Shown: positions 23,846 to 32,230 of the stretch, one piece after another
Position numbering within the stretch: position 1 is the first letter of the stretch
Layout of the letters: the number at the start of each line of letters is the position of its first letter
Assembly (NCBI GenBank): GCA_001567255.1
Contig: LNBW01000049.1
Location: forward strand, 1-32,230
Reading direction: 5' to 3'
Source: Bacteroidetes bacterium OLB9
GTDB taxonomy: Bacteria; Bacteroidota; Bacteroidia; Chitinophagales; Saprospiraceae
DNA length: 32,230 nucleotides
The notes under the pieces: generated by a model
What the model was told of the DNA's origin: nothing
Database searches by the model: none
The model's input: the letters and a program-made list of their open reading frames with translations, nothing else
Position numbers and translations under genes: made by a program

Positions 23846-26800
23846 ATGAAAAATTTTTTGACAATTTTTGCAACGATTTTAACACTTAGTTTTCTGAGTG
23901 TAAATCAACTCTATTCGGCTTCGTATATTTCGCACACTAGCTTTTTCAATCAGCAAAAAACTTATGTCGTCAATCCGGATCTGAATTTAGAAATGTTATT
24001 TCCGTGGTTTTCAACCAATGCTGCTATGGCTCCATGCCCAACTGGTCCACTCGTTTTTAACTTACAATCCGGCGAGTGTGGAGCGGTTGTTGATGATTTC
24101 GGGTTTGCATTTCCTCCATTTCCGACTACACCTCAATCGGGAGCATCTTCACTTATTAATAATACTATCATTAATAGTAGTGTGTACTGTGCTTCAGGTC
24201 AAACAGTGTATAGGAGATTATTTAGTTATGCAGGACCAACCGATTTAGAGATCACTTCTGTTCAGTTAGGTGTATATCAGTCTGTAAATAATCCGGTAGT
24301 TGCCATTAATTTCTATAATCAGAACAATGATCTCATTGGTGGTTTTACAACCTCTGTGCCTAATTTGAATCGTGCAGTATATACTGCTACTGTACCAACA
24401 GGTGTAGAGATTGTCATTCCTTCCAATTCATCTTATTATATGGAAGTGATAGCGAGTGCACCACTCATCAGTGTATTCAAAATGGGTTATAATAATTCAG
24501 GATACGCTTCCGGTACTAGTTCAGGTACTGTGATTGCTGATAACTGCCCAAATGCTTTTAATCAGGAAATTTGGTCAGGTGCTCCTGGAGCAATTCCTAA
24601 TGCCATAGTTATGTATGCAACTGGATTGCCAAAACCATATAAATTTGAAAATATACTTAATAATTATAAGGAAGGTGATAAGTTTCCGATAGGAACCACA
24701 CCGATGGCATTTAGAGTTACAGATGCGACAGGGGTGGAAACATCTTGTGCATTTTCTATTGTGGTCAATGAATTTGTAAATACCCTCGGTAATGTTATGG
24801 CATGTAATGACCTCGTGCAAGTATCGCTTGAAGATAACTGCCAAACCATCATTACTCCGGCTATGGTACTAGAAGGAGATCATTATGGATGTTTTGATAA
24901 CTATACTGTTGAAGTTACAACCCAAAGTGGAATCAGCCTCGGCAATGTAGTAACTAGAGCAAATATCAATCAAAAGCTTCAGGTTAAAGTAACCGGCCCA
25001 GATGGTAATAGCTGCTGGGGTGAATTACTGATTCAAGATAAGTTAGGGCCGATCCTCGAGTGCACAGACATTTATACAAATTGTGATTCTGATTTGAGTC
25101 CTGGATCTGTAATTGAAGAGTTAATTCCTATAGCTGCGAGAATTTTGCCAGGTCAAGGCACACTTGGCTCATCATCTACAGGTAGAGTCGATTTTGTGAT
25201 ACCTGTTGGGACATTTAAACCTGGAACAGTCATCACCGATCTAGATGTATATTTGGATATTGAACACCCAGATGTTTCGCAACTTGCTGCCCAAATTACA
25301 TCACCCGATGGGATTACAGTACCTTTGTTTTCAAGTCTTTCATGTAGTGGAAAAAATATAAATGCGAGTTTCGATGATGATGGCGACCCTATTGCTTGTG
25401 AAGCGTCTGTGACGCCTGCAGTTGCAGGTAGATACGAACCATTGGACCCTTTATCAGCCTTTAATGGAAAACCACTACAAGGCAACTGGGTGGTTTCTAT
25501 TTTTGACCTGGTACCTGGCGTTGAAGGTGAGATTAAGGAAGTTCACCTTATCTTTAAGCAAAACGGAGCTGTCTTGTCTTTCCCTACTTCTAATCAAGTA
25601 ACTGCTCAATTGATTGATGAAAATACATATAAGGTAAAAGGAATAGATAATTGTGTAGATGCAACACTAGTTTATAAGGATGAAGTCATAGAAGAAGATT
25701 GTCAATCTATCTATTATAAAGTTATCAGAAGATGTTGGTCAGGTTTTGATGCAAATGGAAATGTTGCAGAACCGTGTTGTCAAAATATTTATATATATAG
25801 AAACAGTCTATCTACGCTTGTATTTCCGCCTAATTTTGATGGATTAGGTAATAATCCTGCACCTTTATCATGTGTGGACTATGGTAATTCTGTACCTCCG
25901 GTTTCGGTAACAGGCGCTCCGGAAGGAAATTTCTGTGATAATATTCTGATTATTGACCCGGTGGACACACGTATTGATATATGCGAAAATTCGTATAAAA
26001 TTTTGCGTACACACAAGGTTGTCGAGTGGTGTAGTGGTAATATATTGATTCATAATCAGATTATCAAGGTGGTTGATCATGAAGGGCCTGAAATGAAATG
26101 CCCTGAAGATACAACGATTTCTACAGATGATTATTCATGTGAGGCTACTTATAGGGCAGTTCGGCCTGAAATACTTTTTGATTGTTCAAGCACATTTACG
26201 TATTATTTAGAGTACGGCAATTCACTTAATGGAACACTTGAGTTTTCTAATGAAGGAGTAGATCAGGTTACCGGTACGATTAATGGTTTGCCTCTAGGAA
26301 CGAGTGTAATTAAGTGGACTGTTACTGACGCTTGTGGCAATAGTTCAGAATGTACTTATGAAGTTACAGTTAAAGATGAGGTTAGACCTGTAGCGGTATG
26401 TGATCAGCACACAATAGCATCAATCACCGGCAATGGTAAAGCAATTGTTGAGGCAATAACTTTCGATGATGGGAGTACAGATAATTGTGGTATTGCTGAG
26501 TTTCTAGCCAGGAAGATGACTGATAAATGTAAATTTGGTACAACAAAATATACACCAGCAGTTGAATTCTGTTGCGAGGAAGTAGGTACGACTATTATGG
26601 TAGAACTGCTTGTAGTGGATATTCATGGCAATCGCAATACTTGTATGGTTGAAGTAGAGGTTCAGGATAAGCTACCACCGTATATCACTAAGTGTCCTGA
26701 AGATATTACTCTAGATTGCTTTACTGATTACACTGACCTGAAGATAACTGGTGAACCGGAATATGTAGATAATTGTGAAGTTGTCAAAGTATGGCACAAG

Positions 26801-29188
26801 GATGAAGTTGACATCAATATGTGTGGAGTAGGTACTGTCACAAGAACATGGACGGTTGAAGATAGACAAGGATATCGTAATTCTTGCGTGCAAGTAATCA
26901 CTCTTGTTGATAGAAATCCATTCAATGGAGAGGATATTATATGGCCTGAAAATTATACGACTAATGTTTGTCATTCAACACTGGAGCCAGATAGTTTGCC
27001 TTTGAAATACAGCAAACCTCGATTCCCTGATGATCATTGCAGCCTTGTAGCATATCATTATAAAGACCAGGTATTTAAGCTGGTAGATGGTGCTTGTGAA
27101 AAAATATTGAGAACTTGGACCGTTCTCGATTGGTGTACCTACAATGAGAAATATCCGGTTTTAGGTCAAGGGTGGTACGAATACACCCAGATTATTAAGA
27201 TCCAAAATGACGTAGCTCCACAAATTGTAGGACCAAGCGGTACTGTGCTGGATGGATGTGTCGATCGGACATTTCCGACATATGGTAATTGTGAAGGTGA
27301 TGTGACATTTACTATGGATGCCATTGATGATTGTCCGGCTGATAATAAAAACCTAGCTTGGTCATTCAGACTATATGAAAGTGATGGGCTGACATTGATC
27401 ACATCAGGTAATACTAATAGGTTTTCAAGAGTACTGAAAATAGGCAAATATGTTATTAAATGGACAGTAGAAGATAGGTGTGGGAACAGATCATTCTGTA
27501 CTCAAAATCTGAATGTAATAGAAGCTAAAAAGCCAACTCCTTATTGTATCACCTCACTGACCACAGCAGTGATGAACAACAATGGTACTATTGAGATTTG
27601 GGCGAAAGACTTTGACCATGGCTCATTTGATAATTGTACTTCCCAAGAAGACTTATGGTTTACCTTCTTTAATGCAACTCCGGTCAGAAACAAGCTCAAT
27701 GAGGAGCATTACTTTAAAGGTAATGGCATTCTAGCAACACGAGCTGAGTACGAGGCAGGAATTGCTCAAAAGTGGATTCCGAACTCTAAGTCATCAGGAT
27801 TATGGTTTAGCTGTAAAGATATTCCAAATGGGATTTCGCAGGAAGTTTCTTTAGACATGACTGTAACAGATAAGGCAGGGAATCAGGACTACTGTACTGT
27901 TATCATTGTATTGCAAGATAATTCAGGAGCTTGTCCTGATTCAGGAACTAGATTTGTTTCTATTAATGGTAGAGTAGAGGCAGGTGGTATTGGACTGCAA
28001 AATTCAAGCGTCCATCTTGAAAGTAGTAAACCTGAGCTCAATACGATTATCAATACTAATGATTTAGGTCAGTATTCATTTACAGGTTTGCCTGAAAATA
28101 TTAGTTACACTGTTTCAATGTCAGATAACAGAAATATACTCAATGGAGTCACTACGCTGGACTTAGTGTATATCCAGCGACATATACTAGGACTTGCGAC
28201 CTTTACGGACCCTAAACTGATCATTGCTTCTGATGCTGATAATTCGGGTAGGATTACGGCAGCTGACCTTGCAGCTATCCGTAAAGTCATCCTTGGTATC
28301 ACTGAAGGATTTCCTAACGGTCAGCAATCATGGAGGTTTATCACCAGCAATCAGACCTTTACAAATCCACAAGCGCCATTCCCATTTATTGAGAGTTATA
28401 CTTACAGTAACCTCTCAGAGAATAAAATTGGGCAAAACTTCCAGGCTATTAAAATCGGAGATGTAAACGCATCTGCTGTAATTAATTATAAGAATAATCA
28501 GGTTGAATCAAGAAGCCACACACCACTTAAATTATTTACTCAGACCATTAAAACTGAAACCGGTATTATTTCTGTTCCGGTTTATGCTGAAAACTTTGAT
28601 AATATACTAGGCTATCAGTTTACTATGGAGTTTGATGCGGGTAGGTTTGAATTGATGGATATACAAGCAGGATTATTAAGTGTGAATGAGTCTAATTTTG
28701 GTATGAATAGGCTGGGATCTGGTATCCTCACCACTAGCTGGAATGGAAGTGAACCAGTCAATATCACTAGCGGACAACCTTTGTTTACACTTAAGTTTAG
28801 AAGTAAGGATGGAAGTGTAGTTGATGTACTTACTGTATCGTCAAAAGTGACAAAAGCGGTAGCTTATGATGCAGATGACAAAGCCAGAGATGTAGTGCTT
28901 GTCAATAGAGCTGAAGTTATGCCATCTGCTTTTGAAGTGAAGCAAAATATCCCTAACCCATTCCGCGATCAGACAGTGATCTCATTCACACTACCTGAAA
29001 CTGGCGATGTTACTGTTACATTTACAGATGTAACCGGCAAAGTGCTGAAGGTGATTTCAGGCAATTATCCTGCAGGTAATAATCAAATAAGTGTCACATC
29101 AGCTGATTTTGATACAAAAGGAGTTATACTGTATAGAGTGGATAATGGTTCAAATTCTGTGACCCGAAAGATGATAAGGATAGAATAA
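23846..29188 (+). CDS. Giant multidomain T9SS cargo protein (P-domain, HYR repeats, dockerin-like, cohesin-like, Por sorting tail)
   Basis: 1780 residues from ATG 23846, the start of a signal peptide (MKNFLTIFATILTLSFLSVN). After an N-terminal region (residues about 50-440) comes a proprotein convertase P-domain (about 447-575; ITDLDVYLDIEHPDVSQLAA, LQGNWVVSIFDLVPG). A long array of degenerate, Cys-containing HYR/Ig-like modules follows (about 745-1380; KCPEDTTIS, SVIKWTVTDACGN, KCPEDITLDC). Then come a prealbumin-like segment, a dockerin-type pair (about 1425-1490; VTTLDLVYIQRHILG and DADNSGRITAADLAAIRKVILG), a cohesin-like beta domain (about 1565-1690) and a type A T9SS C-terminal domain (about 1692-1780; NIPNPFRDQTVISFTLPETG, ending RKMIRIE). 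It would be secreted through the outer membrane and anchored on the surface, probably for adhesion or matrix formation. A strong terminator follows. No enzymatic domain is evident. Confidence 0.92.
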   Translation: MKNFLTIFATILTLSFLSVNQLYSASYISHTSFFNQQKTYVVNPDLNLEMLFPWFSTNAAMAPCPTGPLVFNLQSGECGAVVDDFGFAFPPFPTTPQSGASSLINNTIINSSVYCASGQTVYRRLFSYAGPTDLEITSVQLGVYQSVNNPVVAINFYNQNNDLIGGFTTSVPNLNRAVYTATVPTGVEIVIPSNSSYYMEVIASAPLISVFKMGYNNSGYASGTSSGTVIADNCPNAFNQEIWSGAPGAIPNAIVMYATGLPKPYKFENILNNYKEGDKFPIGTTPMAFRVTDATGVETSCAFSIVVNEFVNTLGNVMACNDLVQVSLEDNCQTIITPAMVLEGDHYGCFDNYTVEVTTQSGISLGNVVTRANINQKLQVKVTGPDGNSCWGELLIQDKLGPILECTDIYTNCDSDLSPGSVIEELIPIAARILPGQGTLGSSSTGRVDFVIPVGTFKPGTVITDLDVYLDIEHPDVSQLAAQITSPDGITVPLFSSLSCSGKNINASFDDDGDPIACEASVTPAVAGRYEPLDPLSAFNGKPLQGNWVVSIFDLVPGVEGEIKEVHLIFKQNGAVLSFPTSNQVTAQLIDENTYKVKGIDNCVDATLVYKDEVIEEDCQSIYYKVIRRCWSGFDANGNVAEPCCQNIYIYRNSLSTLVFPPNFDGLGNNPAPLSCVDYGNSVPPVSVTGAPEGNFCDNILIIDPVDTRIDICENSYKILRTHKVVEWCSGNILIHNQIIKVVDHEGPEMKCPEDTTISTDDYSCEATYRAVRPEILFDCSSTFTYYLEYGNSLNGTLEFSNEGVDQVTGTINGLPLGTSVIKWTVTDACGNSSECTYEVTVKDEVRPVAVCDQHTIASITGNGKAIVEAITFDDGSTDNCGIAEFLARKMTDKCKFGTTKYTPAVEFCCEEVGTTIMVELLVVDIHGNRNTCMVEVEVQDKLPPYITKCPEDITLDCFTDYTDLKITGEPEYVDNCEVVKVWHKDEVDINMCGVGTVTRTWTVEDRQGYRNSCVQVITLVDRNPFNGEDIIWPENYTTNVCHSTLEPDSLPLKYSKPRFPDDHCSLVAYHYKDQVFKLVDGACEKILRTWTVLDWCTYNEKYPVLGQGWYEYTQIIKIQNDVAPQIVGPSGTVLDGCVDRTFPTYGNCEGDVTFTMDAIDDCPADNKNLAWSFRLYESDGLTLITSGNTNRFSRVLKIGKYVIKWTVEDRCGNRSFCTQNLNVIEAKKPTPYCITSLTTAVMNNNGTIEIWAKDFDHGSFDNCTSQEDLWFTFFNATPVRNKLNEEHYFKGNGILATRAEYEAGIAQKWIPNSKSSGLWFSCKDIPNGISQEVSLDMTVTDKAGNQDYCTVIIVLQDNSGACPDSGTRFVSINGRVEAGGIGLQNSSVHLESSKPELNTIINTNDLGQYSFTGLPENISYTVSMSDNRNILNGVTTLDLVYIQRHILGLATFTDPKLIIASDADNSGRITAADLAAIRKVILGITEGFPNGQQSWRFITSNQTFTNPQAPFPFIESYTYSNLSENKIGQNFQAIKIGDVNASAVINYKNNQVESRSHTPLKLFTQTIKTETGIISVPVYAENFDNILGYQFTMEFDAGRFELMDIQAGLLSVNESNFGMNRLGSGILTTSWNGSEPVNITSGQPLFTLKFRSKDGSVVDVLTVSSKVTKAVAYDADDKARDVVLVNRAEVMPSAFEVKQNIPNPFRDQTVISFTLPETGDVTVTFTDVTGKVLKVISGNYPAGNNQISVTSADFDTKGVILYRVDNGSNSVTRKMIRIE

Positions 29189-29218
29189 TAGGTTTTTTGT
29201 TCAATTGAAATATTTTTA

Positions 29219-29258
29219 AACTGCTGCAGACGTTCAAGTGTGCAGCAGTTTTTTTTTT
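29219..29258 (+). terminator. Intrinsic terminator after the giant T9SS cargo gene
   Basis: AACTGCTGCA (29219-29228) and TGCAGCAGTT (29241-29250) pair perfectly over 10 bp with a 12-base loop, followed by an unbroken T-run to 29258. It lies 30 bp after the stop codon. Confidence 0.93.
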
Positions 29259-29346
29259 GTATAATTTTATAAGATATTTTGCCTTGATCATTGATAATGA
29301 AACTTTTTTTTAAGCCTTTTCCGTTATCGTTGAAAATAATTAACAG

Positions 29347-29981
29347 ATGAAAAAATTCAATTTTGTGTTGATGGCAGTGGTATTTTACATTGCACTGATT
29401 TCATGTTCTAATTATATAACAAAAACGATATGGTAGGCTCTTATATAGTCAATTTACAATTGAATGAGAAAAAGTACAATAAAGAAGCCATTCAGATACA
29501 GGTCGATAGTGCCATGAATAAGGCCAAAGACGAATTTGCCCGCACTAAGTCAGAAATGGATCATAAGTTTGCTGATATCGACAAAATCGATACCACTACT
29601 TTCGAAGGTAAGATGGAGTATATGGCAATGAGTTTAGGTAAGTCTTTGAGTGACTTTGGCAATAATCTGACTCAAATGGGAGATGGCTTGAAGAATATGA
29701 TGACAGCTCTCGGCGGTGAAAGCCTTGATTTATTAAAAGGTATGGCCGGAGAGATGACAGTGGAAGTTGAGCTTCAGGCTGATGGAGATATAAAGATAAA
29801 AGATAACCTCTTTTCTTTCGGATTTAATAATTCAAAATGGGAACTGAAGGATAATAAATTTATCGTTCAACGCAATCTTGATGGCGAAAAACCTATTGAG
29901 TTTACAGTTTCCGAAGTTAATAATGATGGTTTTATACTGAGCAGAGACGATTTTAAGCTTATTTTCAAAAGAAAAATTTAG
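29347..29981 (+). CDS. Putative lipoprotein, frame broken after the signal peptide
   Basis: ATG 29347 begins a lipoprotein signal (KKFNFVLMAVVFYIALISCS, lipobox ISC) but reaches TAG at 29434-29436. The long frame, normally read from ATG 29430 (MVGSYIVNLQLNEKKYNKEA), continues it if one A is added to the A5 run at 29421-29425, giving CSNYITKNDMVGSY. The restored protein has about 211 residues. After the lipid anchor, residues about 45-75 are a charged helix (DSAMNKAKDEFARTKSEMDH) with a second helix near FGNNLTQMGDGLKNMMTALG. A C-terminal beta region ends FKLIFKRKI. I do not recognise the family. It would be attached to a membrane on the periplasmic side. Confidence 0.75.
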
Positions 29982-29988
29982 AGCTCAG

Positions 29989-30546
29989 TCAGGATGATGA
30001 GTTGTTCAGGTTGTCAGTAAAGTGCTTGTTAGACTTTTCTTGTGCAAATTTCCCTGAATTATATTGATCAGATTTTCCTTTGGCGATGGAAAGGGTTTGC
30101 CAGTTGTCAGCTTTTAATTGTTTGCATTTATAAACAATCTGCCCACAATGGTAACTATAATGACAAAGTTGCCTAATGATGGCATCTTCAACGGTGTGTC
30201 CTTCATTTCTGATATAAATAATTTTTTGTAGATCGGCAACATCTAACGATTGCAATGTTTCAAATAAACGTGACCAACCTTTGTCCCATGTGACATATAC
30301 TTCTTCAGGCGTACTAAGCATGTCTTCAAATTCACCATCACGATGGCGCCATGGTTTTTCACCATCTTCAGTAAAAATATTGGTCCATCTAGACATCATA
30401 TTGCCATACAGATGGTGGACAATGATCGCTATACTATTATCATCTTCATGTAGCCGGTCAAAAAGTTGATCAGGAGTTATTTGAGCCATTGCCTTTTCAG
30501 CTAATTGTTTGTAATATTTGAATTGTTTAATGGATGATGAAAGCAT
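29989..30546 (-). CDS. DinB-superfamily protein (DUF1572-like)
   Basis: 185 residues. The fold is a four-helix DinB/YfiT-type bundle: SIKQFKYYKQLAEKAMAQIT (helix 1), IAIIVHHLYGNMMSRWTNIF with the first metal-ligand His (helix 2), TWDKGWSRLFETLQSLD (helix 3) and IIRQLCHYSYHCGQIVYKCK with the HxxxH-type pair (helix 4). The His arrangement fits the DUF1572 branch of DinB proteins, some of which are metal-dependent thiol transferases; the function here is unknown. The C-terminal 20 residues are Lys/Asn/Ser-rich and probably disordered. It is convergent with the lipoprotein gene (7 bp apart) and divergent from the Xer gene. Confidence 0.85.
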   Translation of the reverse strand: MLSSSIKQFKYYKQLAEKAMAQITPDQLFDRLHEDDNSIAIIVHHLYGNMMSRWTNIFTEDGEKPWRHRDGEFEDMLSTPEEVYVTWDKGWSRLFETLQSLDVADLQKIIYIRNEGHTVEDAIIRQLCHYSYHCGQIVYKCKQLKADNWQTLSIAKGKSDQYNSGKFAQEKSNKHFTDNLNNSSS

Positions 30547-30652
30547 GTTTAGAAAGCAATTGTTATCATAATCAATAAAAATTTGAAGAAAATTGTTTAA
30601 TAATTTTGAAACATATTACAAAAACATTTAATTTGTATTTTAATTATCCGCT

Positions 30653-31568
30653 TTGAATATAATAGATCAGATCAATGAGTTTCTGGGCTATCTCCAGGTT
30701 GAGAAGAAGTATAGTGGACATACCATAACTTCTTACAATAACGATTTGCAAGCCTTTGCTTCATTTTGTCAGAAGGAATATGAGGTGCACTTTATTGGTT
30801 TAATCAAGCATACGCACATCAGAACGTGGATAGTAAGCATGATGTCCCAAGACATGCAAGCATCATCTGTCAATAGGAAAATTTCAGCTCTTAGGTCTTT
30901 TTATAAATGGCTGATGAAAAAAAATAGGGTAGAAGTAAACCCTATGGTCAAAATAACAACGCCTAAAATGCCAAAGAGACTTCCGGTTGTGGTCAGAGAT
31001 GTAAATATTTCAAAACTTATGGAAAGTAGCATTGATGTTAACGATAATGAAAATGCACGATATCGTAATGCTCGTGACCACTTTATCATCATACTTTTGT
31101 ACAGCACCGGTATCCGTCGTGCAGAGCTGGTTGGTTTAAGATTAAAAGATTTTGACGTGAGCAGGAAGGAAATACGAGTTACGGGTAAAGGTAATAAAGT
31201 AAGAAGTATTCCGCTGACCGATGCCTTGTTAGATGTTTTTAAAGATTATATTGAAGTTAGAAAAAGCATTGCTGAGCCGGATGATGATACCTTGTTATTT
31301 TCTGACTCAGGTAAGCCAATTTATGCGCGTATGGTGTACAATATTGTTAATCGACAGCTAGGGGCTATCACAACACTAACAAAAAAAGAGCCCGCATGTA
31401 TTGCGGCATTCTTTCGCTACTCACATGCTGGACAGGGGAGCTGATCTCAACGGCATCAAAGAAATACTAGGTCATGCTAATCTTGCTGCTACACAGATTT
31501 ACACGCACAGCAGCATTGCAAAACTCAAGGATATATATGCAAAAACGCATCCACGCACATCAAAATGA
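30653..31568 (+). CDS. xerC: XerC/D-type tyrosine recombinase with a frameshift
   Basis: The gene reads from a TTG start at 30653 (a stop at 30641 and no nearby in-frame ATG leave few alternatives). The N-terminal SAM-like core-binding domain ([20 protein letters not shown]) leads into the catalytic domain with R155 (STGIRRAEL) and K179 (TGKGNKVRS). At the A7 run 31381-31387 the frame shifts: the uninterrupted frame ends at 31444 with aberrant residues. The +1 frame encodes the missing [18 protein letters not shown] (HxxR), [11 protein letters not shown] and the nucleophile in TQIYTHSS, ending at 31568. One A fewer restores about 304 residues. Without it the HxxR, the second His and the Tyr are lost. 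Xer proteins resolve chromosome dimers at dif. Location just before raiA is conserved in Bacteroidota; the XerC versus XerD choice is uncertain. Confidence 0.85.
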
Positions 31569-31690
31569 AATTTTTGTTACAAAGCATCATTAAAATAAGA
31601 ATGACGCGCAACTAATTTTCAGGAATAATTGTTCAATTGTTAATGAAATGTTTACAACATATTTATTCACCATATAAATTTTTTTGAAGT

Positions 31691-31996
31691 ATGAAGATTA
31701 CAATTCAGGATGTTCGATTTACAGCCGATCAAAAGTTGAAGGATTATATTAGTGATAAACTTCAAAAACTGGATAAATTCCATTCTAAAATTATTGAAAC
31801 CGCAGTGTATTTGAAATTGGAAAATGCAGGGCAGATTAAGGACAAGGTAGTGGAAATGAAACTAAATGTTCCTGGCAGTACACTGATGGCCTCAAGTACG
31901 GACAAGACCTTTGAAGCCGCATTTGATGATGGCCTGGAATCAATGAAAAGGCAGCTCAAGAAAATTAATGATAAAGCTCAGGTGGCAGCCAGATAA
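31691..31996 (+). CDS. raiA: Ribosome hibernation factor, HPF/RaiA (YfiA) family
   Basis: 101 residues, the short form without the C-terminal dimerisation domain of long HPF. The beta-alpha-beta-beta-beta-alpha fold is seen in MKITIQDVRFTADQKLKDYI, KIIETAVYLKLEN, KVVEMKLNVPGSTLMASSTD and FEAAFDDGLESMKRQLKKIN. The family binds the 30S A/P-site region and silences ribosomes in stationary phase or stress. It follows the Xer recombinase gene by 122 bp and is closed by a strong terminator. In Bacteroidota this gene typically precedes tRNA genes and tuf, consistent with the promoter at the right edge. Confidence 0.94.
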   Translation: MKITIQDVRFTADQKLKDYISDKLQKLDKFHSKIIETAVYLKLENAGQIKDKVVEMKLNVPGSTLMASSTDKTFEAAFDDGLESMKRQLKKINDKAQVAAR

Positions 31997-32018
31997 AAAG
32001 TTAGTAAGTAAAAAATGA

Positions 32019-32053
32019 GAGCCAATAGCATTAGTTGTTGGCTCTTTTTATTT
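32019..32053 (+). terminator. Intrinsic terminator after raiA
   Basis: GAGCCAA (32019-32025) pairs with TTGGCTC (32038-32044), followed by TTTTTATTT. It lies 22 bp after the raiA stop. Confidence 0.88.
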
Positions 32054-32159
32054 GTATTACAATATTATATATATATGATATTTGTTATATGTGTTATTTT
32101 GTACAATCTTAAGGCAGCAAAAAAGTTTAAGTTTTCGTTAAATATTTTATAAGAAAATG

Positions 32160-32189
32160 TTGCTAAAAACAAACCAAAAGTTAAATTTG
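32160..32189 (+). promoter_or_regulatory. Two-box Bacteroidota promoter facing off the right edge
   Basis: TTG at 32160-32162 is followed after 19 bases by TAAATTTG (32182-32189), matching the sigma-ABfr consensus. Nothing it could drive is visible in the last 41 bp, so it probably serves the next gene beyond the window, expected from conserved gene order to be a tRNA cluster with tuf. Confidence 0.72.
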
Positions 32190-32230
32190 CAATGGTTTTT
32201 TAAAATTTAGAGTTATTTAATTTATTAATA

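Noticed and set aside
1..32230. CRISPR arrays, insertion sequences, prophage or defence islands
   Set aside because: Reading both strands showed no regularly spaced direct repeats, no transposase and no phage structural or restriction genes; the only recombinase is the chromosomal Xer type.

Overview
The window looks like a chromosomal segment of a Bacteroidota member, most likely from or near the Saprospiraceae. DNA is AT-rich. Genes lack clear Shine-Dalgarno sites, and several are preceded by the Bacteroidota -7 promoter element TAnnTTTG. One giant secreted protein ends in a type IX secretion (Por) sorting domain and carries HYR, P-domain, dockerin-like and cohesin-like modules, a combination common in Saprospiraceae. 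The order Xer recombinase - raiA - promoter facing off the right edge matches the conserved Bacteroidota block that normally continues into tRNA genes and tuf. Family placement is inference; the phylum is well supported.

Layout. 1-503 (minus): start of a secreted, probably outer-membrane protein, cut by the window edge. 633-3768 (minus): operon of tatC, a small membrane protein and an ABC exporter. 3876-7831 (plus): recR, a GT2 glycosyltransferase split into two frames, and a sterol-desaturase-family oxygenase. 7861-7934: tRNA-Pro(GGG). 7935-8417: very AT-rich DNA with DnaA-box-like sites, leading into dnaB and a divergent pseudouridine synthase relative. 10754-14569 (minus): MerR-type regulator, coaE, a small membrane protein and a penicillin acylase family hydrolase. 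14842-18678 (plus): secreted superoxide dismutase with an extra C-terminal domain, a methyltransferase, two unrecognised small genes and a TerC-family protein. 18738-20051 (minus): a secreted protein and a DUF6580-like membrane protein. 20389-29188 (plus): CPBP protease, M1 aminopeptidase and the 1780-residue T9SS cargo. 29347-31996: a lipoprotein, a DinB-like protein (minus), a Xer recombinase and raiA.

Most genes are housekeeping or cell-envelope genes. Recombination repair (RecR), replication (DnaB), chromosome dimer resolution (Xer), ribosome hibernation (RaiA) and CoA synthesis sit among export and surface functions. I see no CRISPR array, insertion sequence, phage module or recognisable defence system.

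The most striking pattern is that four genes (glycosyltransferase, the gene near 17.2 kb, the lipoprotein, the Xer recombinase) are each broken by one or two single-base shifts, mostly at short homopolymers. Residual indel errors in the assembly explain this best, but real mutation cannot be excluded. Other points for follow-up are the DnaA-box cluster before dnaB, two genes with promoters so close to the ATG that their mRNAs would be almost leaderless, the fused superoxide dismutase, and the altered active-site motif of the pseudouridine synthase relative. I did not find a convincing undescribed multi-gene system.
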